This document shows, in pieces, positions 15,481 through 22,732 of a DNA stretch of 64,000 nucleotides (positions are counted from its first letter, which is position 1; every line of letters begins with the position of its first letter). The notes beneath the pieces are model-generated. The model had not been told where the DNA came from and did no database searches. It worked only from the letters and a program-made list of their open reading frames with translations. Position numbers and translations under genes: made by a program. This DNA comes from Lactiplantibacillus xiangfangensis. GTDB taxonomy: Bacteria > Bacillota > Bacilli > Lactobacillales > Lactobacillaceae. Where the stretch lies: assembly GCF_001438845.1 (NCBI RefSeq), contig NZ_JQCL01000057.1, forward strand, positions 62,001 through 126,000, written 5' to 3'.

Positions 15481-16293
15481 ATGTGGAAGCATCGGTTTAT
15501 GATCAAGGGGTCCAAGGAAGAGTTGGCGTGGCTGAATCGGGAAGCTAAACGCCATTATTTGTTAGTCGGTATTTGGAACAGTTGGTACCACTTTAAGCGG
15601 GTCACAACGACCTACCAAATTTTTAGCGAGTACGTCGCTACGGATTTTGTGCCAGAGTTGGCGAAGGCGAATCAACAGTTCAAGGTGTTGGCAACTTATG
15701 AAGTGTCCAATCCAGATATTCAAGTTGTCTACACGGGGACGGATCGAGCGACCACCACTAAGGTGTTACCTGGCGACCCTCAAATGCGGTTAAAAGTGGG
15801 CCTTCGAATGCGTGATCAGGCCATGAATACCGTCAACGTGGTGATCTATTCGGCGGTGGCACTCTTAGGAATTGTGATATTCCTGATTTTAAATATCGAT
15901 GATGCAAATCAGGGTGAAAATGCGATGACCATTTGGTTCTTTGCGGCGGTGATCATCGGGGTGGTCGTCTTTCGACTTTACCGGGCAGCTAAGCAACTTC
16001 AAGATCAAATTGTTATCTTGAGACGGGATACGGAAAACTATGATGGCGCGTGGATGCCGACGATGCACGTGTTCATCGATCCGTTGACGACGGATTTGGA
16101 TACCGAAGCGTTAAAGAGCCTTGGTCGGTGGTCGTTAGTTAATCGGACGAGTAAAGGGGCTTACTGGTACGACCTGCAGACGTTGGCCAGTGCGTCAGAT
16201 ATTAAAGCGAGTTTAAAGCCATATACCACGCCAACAACGCGTGTCAGCGTTGTCAGCTGGCTGGGCTTGGCACCATTAGGGTGGTTTATGTAA
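15481..16293 (+). CDS. DUF2812 membrane protein, paralogue 2
   Basis: 270 residues, collinear with the gene upstream: start W-K-H-R-F-M-I-K-G-S-K-E-E-L-A-W-L, a central pair of membrane helices (about 118-165), and the same end W-S-L-V-N-R-T-S-K-G-A-Y-W-Y-D. The N- and C-terminal soluble parts are better conserved between paralogues than the membrane pair. AGGGAAG precedes the ATG and a terminator closes the operon. No function is known; the context suggests a PadR-controlled envelope response. Confidence 0.8.
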   Translation: MWKHRFMIKGSKEELAWLNREAKRHYLLVGIWNSWYHFKRVTTTYQIFSEYVATDFVPELAKANQQFKVLATYEVSNPDIQVVYTGTDRATTTKVLPGDPQMRLKVGLRMRDQAMNTVNVVIYSAVALLGIVIFLILNIDDANQGENAMTIWFFAAVIIGVVVFRLYRAAKQLQDQIVILRRDTENYDGAWMPTMHVFIDPLTTDLDTEALKSLGRWSLVNRTSKGAYWYDLQTLASASDIKASLKPYTTPTTRVSVVSWLGLAPLGWFM

Positions 16294-16295
16294 TC

Positions 16296-16335
16296 AAAAG
16301 TGAGACTAGGATAACGACCTGGTCTCACTTTTTTT
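16296..16335 (+). terminator. Terminator of the padR-DUF2812 operon
   Basis: AAAAGTGAGAC pairs with GTCTCACTTTT and continues into T's. Confidence 0.92.
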
Positions 16336-16584
16336 ACTTTTTCTTATAAATTAAATAATATCAAATGACAATAAATAAAATAAGTAGTATTCTGAATTAG
16401 AAGACAAAGCCGGAATGTGTGGTATGTTTATTAAGTTATTTTTGATTATTAAAATGAAAATAAATTATACTATGAATATTTTTGTATTCATCACATTATT
16501 TTCACAAAATCAGTTTACCTTATAGATATAAACAATCAGTCAAAGCTGGCTGAAGAGTCGTCAAAACTTAGCGAGGTGATTTTG

Positions 16585-17076
16585 ATGCGACTAAAAGATT
16601 TAACAGGAGAGACCTTTAGCCGTTTAACAGTGGTTGAACGTGCTGAAAGTGCGCCTAACGGTAATGCGCGGTGGTTGTGTCAATGTTCATGCGGTCGGCA
16701 GGTCGTTGTTGACAGCTACCGGTTGCGAAAAGGAATCACAAAGAGTTGTGGCTGTTTGCGCGCCGATGTGAGTCGGAAAAATATTTTTGAAAATCCTAAG
16801 ACCCGTAAGAATATGGGCCGTAGTGATAATTTACCCCTATATCAAGGAACGTCGGTTGATCGTTTGAAGCCCAATAGTCGGAATCGTAGCGGCGTGATTG
16901 GCGTATCGTTTGATCGTTGCTCACAAAAGTGGGTCGCACGCTTAATGTATCGCGGTCGGTTAGTGTTGAACCAACAATTCGCCGATATGGATGATGCCAT
17001 CTTGGCGCGTCGGCAGGCTGAAAAGCGCTATGTGATGCCCGTTTTGGCAGAATACGAGAAAAGCAGTGCAGAATAG
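16585..17076 (+). CDS. AP2-domain DNA-binding protein with N-terminal Cys knuckle
   Basis: 163 residues. The N-terminus has a Cys cluster C-Q-C-S-C-G and then S-C-G-C-L, likely binding one zinc. After a basic linker, the C-terminal half (about 105-155) reads S-G-V-I-G-V-S-F-D-R...K-W-V-A-R-L and matches the AP2/ERF-like fold found in phage HNH homing nucleases. No HNH catalytic motif is visible. GTG 16576 overlaps the GAGGTG ribosome site, so ATG 16585 is used. The upstream 290 bp is AT-rich and empty. It may be a leftover of a phage or homing element, or a regulator. Confidence 0.78.
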   Translation: MRLKDLTGETFSRLTVVERAESAPNGNARWLCQCSCGRQVVVDSYRLRKGITKSCGCLRADVSRKNIFENPKTRKNMGRSDNLPLYQGTSVDRLKPNSRNRSGVIGVSFDRCSQKWVARLMYRGRLVLNQQFADMDDAILARRQAEKRYVMPVLAEYEKSSAE

Positions 17077-17088
17077 TTTGGTACATAG

Positions 17089-17125
17089 AAGCCACCAGTT
17101 AAATTTTTTGACTGGTGGCTTTTTT
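17089..17125 (+). terminator. Terminator after AP2 gene
   Basis: AAGCCACCAGT pairs with ACTGGTGGCTT and is followed by TTTT. Confidence 0.9.
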
Positions 17126-17133
17126 GCATTGAA

Positions 17134-17147
17134 ATTTCCCGGGAAAT
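17134..17147. promoter_or_regulatory. Perfect 14-bp palindrome ATTTCCCGGGAAAT, copy 2
   Basis: Identical to 934-947 and in the same position relative to a preceding terminator and a following plus-strand gene (94 bp to the SDR start). The wider 16 bases AATTTCCCGGGAAATA are also shared. Confidence 0.5.
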
Positions 17148-17240
17148 AATCCGCTTAATTTTAACAAGCCGATAAAATTGAGTTGCTTTAAGGAATCATT
17201 TAGACTTAGCAGTAGTCAAAATGAACGGAGGATGTAACGG

Positions 17241-18035
17241 ATGGAAATGGGATTGGAACATAAGCGGGTGTTAGTAACTGGTTCGACTAAAGGAATTGGG
17301 CGCGCCATTGCGACCGCCTTTGCTAAAGAAGGTGCGGACGTCGTCATTAATGGTCGGCGGGCGGACACGGTCCAAGCAGTCGTTGAGCAACTAGCAGCTG
17401 CGTATCCAGAAACGACGCCAGTGGCAGCGCCGTTTGATATTAGCGACCCAACGGAAGCTGAAAAGTTATTCAAGTCAGTGTCGACGGTCGACGTTTTGGT
17501 CAACAACATGGGGATTTTTGCCCCCATGGCGTATGCCGATATTGATGATGCAACTTGGGACCGCTTCTTTAAGGTCAACGTCTTGTCTGGTAACCGCCTA
17601 GCGAAACATTATTTGCCATCGATGTTAGCTAATGACTTTGGACGCATTATTTTTATTGCGAGTGAAGAGGCGGTCATGCCGTCCGGTGAAATGCCCCAGT
17701 ATTCAATGACCAAGTCCATGAATTTATCATTAGCAAAAAGCTTGTCCAAGTTAACCGTGGGAACGCACGTGACGGTGAACACGGTCATGCCCGGTTCGAC
17801 TTTGACGGAAGGCGTTCAGCATATGTTGGACGAAATGTACGCGGATTCTGATTTACCAAAGGATCAGTGGGAACATGACTTTATGGTAAATCACCGGCCG
17901 TTGTCTCAGATCCAGCGGTTGATCCGTCCCGAAGAGATTGGCCGGTTAACGGTGTTTGTAGCCAGTCCGTTTGCTAGTAGCTTTTCCGGCGAAGCGTTGC
18001 GTGCCGACGGTGGCTTGGTCCCAACTTTGTATTAA
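17241..18035 (+). CDS. Short-chain dehydrogenase/reductase (SDR)
   Basis: 264 residues, a classical Rossmann oxidoreductase using NAD(P)H. Visible motifs: T-G-S-T-K-G-I-G at 13-20, N-N-M-G at 88-91, catalytic S141, Y154 and K158 (Y-S-M-T-K), and the P-G motif in V-M-P-G-S-T. The R-R at 39-40 after the second strand suggests a preference for NADPH. ATG 17241 has GGAGG nine bases upstream. It is monocistronic, with a short hairpin after it (about 18046-18080). The substrate is unknown. Confidence 0.9.
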   Translation: MEMGLEHKRVLVTGSTKGIGRAIATAFAKEGADVVINGRRADTVQAVVEQLAAAYPETTPVAAPFDISDPTEAEKLFKSVSTVDVLVNNMGIFAPMAYADIDDATWDRFFKVNVLSGNRLAKHYLPSMLANDFGRIIFIASEEAVMPSGEMPQYSMTKSMNLSLAKSLSKLTVGTHVTVNTVMPGSTLTEGVQHMLDEMYADSDLPKDQWEHDFMVNHRPLSQIQRLIRPEEIGRLTVFVASPFASSFSGEALRADGGLVPTLY

Positions 18036-18141
18036 AATAGTCAACAGTAAGCGTTTGGAAATTATCCAAACGCTTTTTTGGTGCGTAAAAAGCGGTTATA
18101 GCGGGGAATCTGGCATGTTAGTAAATAGAAATTTAAAATAT

Positions 18142-18184
18142 TGACTGGTCAGTCATTGACTTATGAGTCAATGACGATTATGAT
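18142..18184 (+). promoter_or_regulatory. Promoter with TetR-type operators for the ABC-2 export operon
   Basis: The -35 TTGACT (18156-18161), a 17-bp spacer and -10 TATGAT (18179-18184) form a strong promoter. It is covered by a perfect inverted repeat GTCATTGACT-TATG-AGTCAATGAC (18152-18175) and preceded by TGACTG-GT-CAGTCA (18142-18155). The operon's last gene is a TetR regulator, the obvious candidate ligand-responsive repressor. Confidence 0.75.
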
Positions 18185-18237
18185 TGCTTTTGAATTTAAA
18201 CGGACGGCAAATTGCCGCCGTGATGGGAGTGAAAAAT

Positions 18238-19158
18238 ATGTCAAAACAAGCACCAGTACTAGAAGTAACCCATTTACAGAAACGCTTTGGTAAGTTTAAC
18301 GCATTGAAAGATATTGATTTTGCAATTTATCCCGGAGAAGTTTTTGGTTTTATTGGCCCCAACGGCGCCGGTAAATCGACGACGATTCGGATTTTATTAG
18401 GAATTTTACGGGCCAGTGGGGGTTCAGCGACCATCTTTGGTCAGGACGTCTGGCATGACAGTGTTGCAATTCACCAACGGATTGCGTACGTTCCCGGCGA
18501 CGTTTATCTGTGGCCTAATTTGAGTGGGGGCGAAGTCATTGACCTCTTCTTAAAGTTAAACGGTGAAAAGCATAGCGCCCATACCGACGAACTAATTAAA
18601 AAGTTCGCACTTGATCCACGCAAAAAAGCGCGCACTTATTCGAAGGGTAACCGGCAAAAAGTCGCGTTGATTGCGGCGTTTTCAACGGATGCGGATTTCT
18701 ATATTTTTGACGAACCAACCTCTGGGCTAGATCCGTTGAACGAGCAGACGTTCCAAAATGAAGTCTTGAAGCTAAAACAACGGGGAAAGAGTGTGCTGCT
18801 ATCGAGTCATATTCTTTCCGAAGTGGAAAAAATGTGTGATCGGATCGGCATTATTCGTGAAGGTCAAGTCGTTGAGACCGGGACCTTGGCCGAGATGCGT
18901 CATTTGACCCGAACAACCGTCGACGTTCAAACGAAGCAGGTCCTAGATGGTATTGACCAACTACCCGGTGTTCATGGCATGACGGTTAAATCAGGTCCTA
19001 ACCACGTCAGTCTAGCGGTTGATGCTGATCAGCTCACAGCCGTGATGGCATTTCTAACGGCACGGGAACTCGTTAGCTTAACGACGACGCCCCCAACGTT
19101 GGAAGACTTGTTCATGCGCTATTATGAGAAGAACGGGCAAACGCCGGATGGGAAGTGA
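18238..19158 (+). CDS. ABC exporter ATP-binding protein
   Basis: 306 residues, one ABC cassette. Walker A is G-P-N-G-A-G-K-S, the signature region reads Y-S-K-G-N-R-Q-K-V-A-L (a degenerate signature usual in this exporter class), and Walker B F-D-E-P-T-S-G-L-D is present. A C-terminal extension follows, typical of ABC-2 drug exporters. The frame is open from TTG 18184, but that codon overlaps the -10 box; ATG 18238 with GGGAG upstream is used. It is first of a three-gene operon with its permease and a TetR gene. The probable role is export of a toxic lipophilic compound. Confidence 0.9.
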   Translation: MSKQAPVLEVTHLQKRFGKFNALKDIDFAIYPGEVFGFIGPNGAGKSTTIRILLGILRASGGSATIFGQDVWHDSVAIHQRIAYVPGDVYLWPNLSGGEVIDLFLKLNGEKHSAHTDELIKKFALDPRKKARTYSKGNRQKVALIAAFSTDADFYIFDEPTSGLDPLNEQTFQNEVLKLKQRGKSVLLSSHILSEVEKMCDRIGIIREGQVVETGTLAEMRHLTRTTVDVQTKQVLDGIDQLPGVHGMTVKSGPNHVSLAVDADQLTAVMAFLTARELVSLTTTPPTLEDLFMRYYEKNGQTPDGK

Positions 19159-20783
19159 TGGTGATGAATTTAACACAACTATTTCAGCGGACTGGCTTGC
19201 TAATTCGTTTTAATCTCAAACGCGACTGGGTCAAACTGGTTTTGTGGATCGTCATTATGGCGAGCCTATTAACGGCAGTTGCAGCTAAATTTGATACCAT
19301 TTACAGTGATCAAACGGCTATTAATGAAATTATTAAAACTTTGAAGACGCCTGCCATGGTTTCACTCTTTGGGGCGTTTACGGCGCAACATCCGTACACG
19401 ACGGCCAAGGTATTTGCGACTGAAATGGTCGTCTTTATGGCCCTGTTTATGGTCATTATGAATATTATGATTGGGGTCGCGGCAACTCGTGGGGACGAAG
19501 ATGACGGATTACTAGAATTGATCCGTGCACACGCAGTTGGTCGGGGGGCGCCCCTGCTGGCTGGTGCGGTTGAATTGACCCTGCTTAATGGGTTGATTGG
19601 CTTACTCTTTAGCTTGGGATTACAAGTTGCGGGGATGCCCGGTGCGGATACGACCGGTAACTGGTTAATTGGTTTGGCGTTAGCAGCGTTGGGCTGGGCA
19701 TTTGGTATGCTGACCCTAGTCGTTGCGCAGTTGGCCAACAACGCGAGTGGGGCAACCATGCTAAGTTACGCTATTTTAGGTGTGATGTACGTGGTTCGAA
19801 TGAGTACCGATGTCAGCCATCCAAAATTGACGTGGTGGATTCCATTTGGCTGGATCGAAAAAATCAGCGCCTATCAAGCTAACCATTGGCTACCAGTCAT
19901 TGCGTACGTCCTATTTGGATTAGTTTGCCTAGTCTTAGCGCTAGGATTGAGTCTTCAGCGTGACCTCGGTGCGGGGCTAATTACCGTGCGTCAAGGCCGG
20001 CAACGCGCTAGTCGCTGGCTTCGGGGGCCCGTTAGCCTGTTATGGCGGCAATCACGGGGCGTAATAATTGCCTGGATCATCGGGAATCTTATCCTCGGGG
20101 TGGCCTATGGATCGGTCTTTAATACCATTGGTGACCTGGCAAAAAGTAACCCAATGATTAAGCAATTATTGGGAGCGACGGCCCTTGCATCCGCGAACCG
20201 ACTCATTGTGAAAAACTTTATTGCTATTTTGGCGGTTGTGATGGTAATCGTGGCACTCATTGCCGCAGTTCAGCTCATGTTGAAGCTGGTCAGTGATGAA
20301 AATAAAGGCTATTTACACCAAATTTCTGCAACGGCAACCTCACGTTGGCACGTCTGGGCTAGTTATACTGGTTGGGCCATGTTGACGAGCATCGTGGTTC
20401 TGTTTGCTGGTCTTGGCGGGATGTATCTGATGGGTGCCGCTGATATGAAGGACCCGATTAGCTGGTTGACTTACTGGCACGTCTTTTTGGCGTATGTCCC
20501 AGCAATGTTAGTAATGATCGCCTTTGCCAGCCTATTGACGGGGTGGCTACCAAAGTGGCGGTACTTAGCCTGGGCCTGGGTGGCCTACGCCTTTTTCTCC
20601 CTGTATTTAGGCAACTTGATTGACCTGCCGAAGTGGGCGAAGCATTTGACCCCGTTAGGCTTTGTGAATAAAGTTCCGCTTAAAGCCGTTGTTTGGTCAA
20701 CCAACTGGTGGTGCCTTGCGCTGACTGTGCTAATATTAGTTGTAGCAGCAATTGGCTACCGGCGACGTGATTTAGCCCAGTAG
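19158..20783 (+). CDS. ABC exporter permease, large two-module type
   Basis: About 541 residues with some twelve hydrophobic segments in two blocks (about 15-280 and 295-540). It looks like a duplicated ABC-2 permease, as in tetronasin/polyketide-antibiotic exporters. The stop of the ATPase gene overlaps ATG 19158 (TGATG), so translation is coupled; ATG 19164, with GGGAAG eight bases ahead, is an alternative start. It forms the membrane channel for the upstream ATPase. The TetR gene lies 18 bp downstream. Confidence 0.88.
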   Translation: MVMNLTQLFQRTGLLIRFNLKRDWVKLVLWIVIMASLLTAVAAKFDTIYSDQTAINEIIKTLKTPAMVSLFGAFTAQHPYTTAKVFATEMVVFMALFMVIMNIMIGVAATRGDEDDGLLELIRAHAVGRGAPLLAGAVELTLLNGLIGLLFSLGLQVAGMPGADTTGNWLIGLALAALGWAFGMLTLVVAQLANNASGATMLSYAILGVMYVVRMSTDVSHPKLTWWIPFGWIEKISAYQANHWLPVIAYVLFGLVCLVLALGLSLQRDLGAGLITVRQGRQRASRWLRGPVSLLWRQSRGVIIAWIIGNLILGVAYGSVFNTIGDLAKSNPMIKQLLGATALASANRLIVKNFIAILAVVMVIVALIAAVQLMLKLVSDENKGYLHQISATATSRWHVWASYTGWAMLTSIVVLFAGLGGMYLMGAADMKDPISWLTYWHVFLAYVPAMLVMIAFASLLTGWLPKWRYLAWAWVAYAFFSLYLGNLIDLPKWAKHLTPLGFVNKVPLKAVVWSTNWWCLALTVLILVVAAIGYRRRDLAQ

Positions 20784-20801
20784 CGGAAGGGAGTCAGGGA
20801 G

Positions 20802-21449
20802 ATGACCAAACAAAAAACGTCTAAGGATCCCCAAAAAGAGGCCCGTATAATGCAGGCCGCACTCCACGCTTTTGCGGAAGCTGGTTATCGGGATGCTAAA
20901 ACGGATCTGATTGCGGAAAAAGCCCAGGTCTCTAAAGGGTTGATCTTCCACTATTATGGCAGTAAACAAGCGCTATACGTACTCACCGTACAGACCGCCA
21001 CGCAGACGATTATGGACAGTATTGATCCCCGGGCGTACGAAGCACCCAGTGACTTAGTGGCATTGGTCGTGCGGGGCACTAAATATAAGAGTGCGTTCGG
21101 TCGCACCCATCCAGACGAGATGCAGTTATTAATTAACGCATACGGTGAGGTCGATCAATTACCAGCGAAGGTCCAGACACAGATCAAAGAACTGTATACG
21201 CAAAGTATTGCGGTCACTCAGCATTTGATTCAAGACGTTTTGGCGCAGATGAAATTACGTCCGGAATTGAAGCAAGACGATGTCGTTGATTTGATTGTGG
21301 GTGTCTATAATCAGATTTTTGCGGAATTTCAAGTCCACATGGCTAAAAATCATGACGTTAAGTCGATGGACGATGTGCAATGGATCGTTGAGCGGGCTAA
21401 AACCTACATGGGAATTTTAGAATATGGCTTTACTGAACCAAAGCAGTAA
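20802..21449 (+). CDS. TetR/AcrR-family transcriptional regulator
   Basis: 215 residues. The N-terminal helix-turn-helix (about 12-58) reads I-M-Q-A-A-L-H-A-F-A-E-A-G-Y, then V-S-K-G-L-I-F-H-Y-Y-G-S-K-Q-A-L-Y, a textbook TetR recognition helix. The rest is an all-helical ligand-binding domain. It is co-transcribed with the exporter and probably binds the palindromes over the operon promoter, releasing them when the export substrate is present. GGGAG lies shortly before the ATG and a terminator follows. Confidence 0.92.
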   Translation: MTKQKTSKDPQKEARIMQAALHAFAEAGYRDAKTDLIAEKAQVSKGLIFHYYGSKQALYVLTVQTATQTIMDSIDPRAYEAPSDLVALVVRGTKYKSAFGRTHPDEMQLLINAYGEVDQLPAKVQTQIKELYTQSIAVTQHLIQDVLAQMKLRPELKQDDVVDLIVGVYNQIFAEFQVHMAKNHDVKSMDDVQWIVERAKTYMGILEYGFTEPKQ

Positions 21450-21470
21450 TTAATTTTAGAGTTTGGATAC

Positions 21471-21522
21471 AAAAAATGAACGGCTAACTGGCGATAATCG
21501 TCGGTTAGCCGTTCATTTTTTA
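21471..21522. terminator. Bidirectional terminator
   Basis: AAAAAATGAACGGCTAAC pairs with GTTAGCCGTTCATTTTTT (one bulge). It separates tetR from the convergent acetyltransferase gene. Confidence 0.93.
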
Positions 21523-21663
21523 GTTGAGCTCTAAGGGTTAAAAGTCATAAAAAATTGATACCAGCAATATACCAACAAATTTGGTGAACTTGCCGTTTCC
21601 GGCCGGCCATGATTTCACCTTGAGTTGAGATGTTAAAGGTTTCAAGCTGAAATATTGGATCAG

Positions 21664-22524
21664 CTATTCGACGGTGATGAGGACTTCTTCCGAAATTACT
21701 TGGTCAAAGTTAGGTTGAATAAAGAGAACGGTGACTTTGGCTTGGCCGCGTTGAAGGCCCTTGATAACCCCCGCATGTGAGACGGACAAAATAGTGTCGT
21801 CTTCAGAAGTAAAACTATAGTGGCCCCCGCGAGTGTTTGCTGGGAGGGTCATCGCGGCAATTTGGACACTTTCGTTAACTTTAAGGTGTTGGTCAACTTT
21901 AATAATCAGTTGGCGTGCTTTAAATTCGTCTTCGGGAATGTCCGAATTGACGTCATCAGTTGGTCGAATAACACTGGCCGGATTCCCGCCAAGAATAACT
22001 GAACCGTCAACGTAAGAACGGGTCACGACGGCCCCAGCACCAACGATGGTTTTGTTTCCCAGGGTGACGCCACCCATGATGGTTGCGCCAGCGCCAATCC
22101 AGCAATCGGCCCCGATTTTAATGGGCTTGGTGAACATTTTACCCAGCTGGCGGCTGTCCGCGTGTAGGGGATGGTAGTCAGTAATCAGTTGGCAGCGTGG
22201 GCCAATTAAAGTTCGGCTACCAATTTCAATTTTGGCATGGTCCATAAAATCACAGTCGTAATTGATCATGGCACCTTCACCGAGAAAGGTATTGATGCCC
22301 GTACTCATCCGAATGGGACCAAACACTAAGTTGGACTCGTCGGCCTGACCGAATAAATGTTGTTTAACCGTTTCCGGATCCATTTCTTGATCCCCGTAAT
22401 TAAATTTAAACGTTAATTGACTAGCTCGTGTCATGACGCGGGCAATTTCTGGGTCTGCGACGTCGTACCACCCGCCATTTTTCATTTTATTAAATTCTGT
22501 TTGATCTAACGTATGCTCCTCCAT
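21664..22524 (-). CDS. Hexapeptide sugar O-acetyltransferase with extra C-terminal Ig-like domain
   Basis: 286 residues. Residues 1-60 form the Mac helical cap (E-F-N-K-M-K-N-G-G-W-Y-D). Residues 70-195 are a left-handed beta helix like maltose/galactoside acetyltransferases, with the catalytic histidine in Y-H-P-L-H and I-G-A-G-A-T-I-M-G-G coils ending in G-N-P-A. Normal family members stop near 190-200. Here about 85 further residues run to the end, strand-rich with S-V-S-H-A-G-V-I-K-G-L-Q-R-G-Q-A-K-V-T-V, a bacterial Ig-like group 2 pattern. GAGGAGG precedes the ATG. Acetyl-CoA should be the donor; the acceptor is unknown. Confidence 0.85.
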   Translation of the reverse strand: MEEHTLDQTEFNKMKNGGWYDVADPEIARVMTRASQLTFKFNYGDQEMDPETVKQHLFGQADESNLVFGPIRMSTGINTFLGEGAMINYDCDFMDHAKIEIGSRTLIGPRCQLITDYHPLHADSRQLGKMFTKPIKIGADCWIGAGATIMGGVTLGNKTIVGAGAVVTRSYVDGSVILGGNPASVIRPTDDVNSDIPEDEFKARQLIIKVDQHLKVNESVQIAAMTLPANTRGGHYSFTSEDDTILSVSHAGVIKGLQRGQAKVTVLFIQPNFDQVISEEVLITVE

Positions 22525-22732
22525 GCGTGTTCCTCCTCAAATCCTCAGGAATAAGTCCTGTGTAAAGTATAGCAGTGCACGGGACCTATTTGGCTTGACT
22601 AAATAATACAGTTATCTTTTTATAGTATGTCGTTATTTTTGATCAAGGTGATCAATGAACGCTTTTTAACCCTTGAAGGGGGCCAAAATGTGGTAAGTTA
22701 GAGGTAATAAATTAACGAGGTGAAAAACCAGG

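Noticed and set aside
19310-19759. 149-codon minus-strand frame inside the permease gene
   Set aside because: It lies wholly within a well-supported transporter gene, has no ribosome site and has an unnatural composition. It is a shadow frame.
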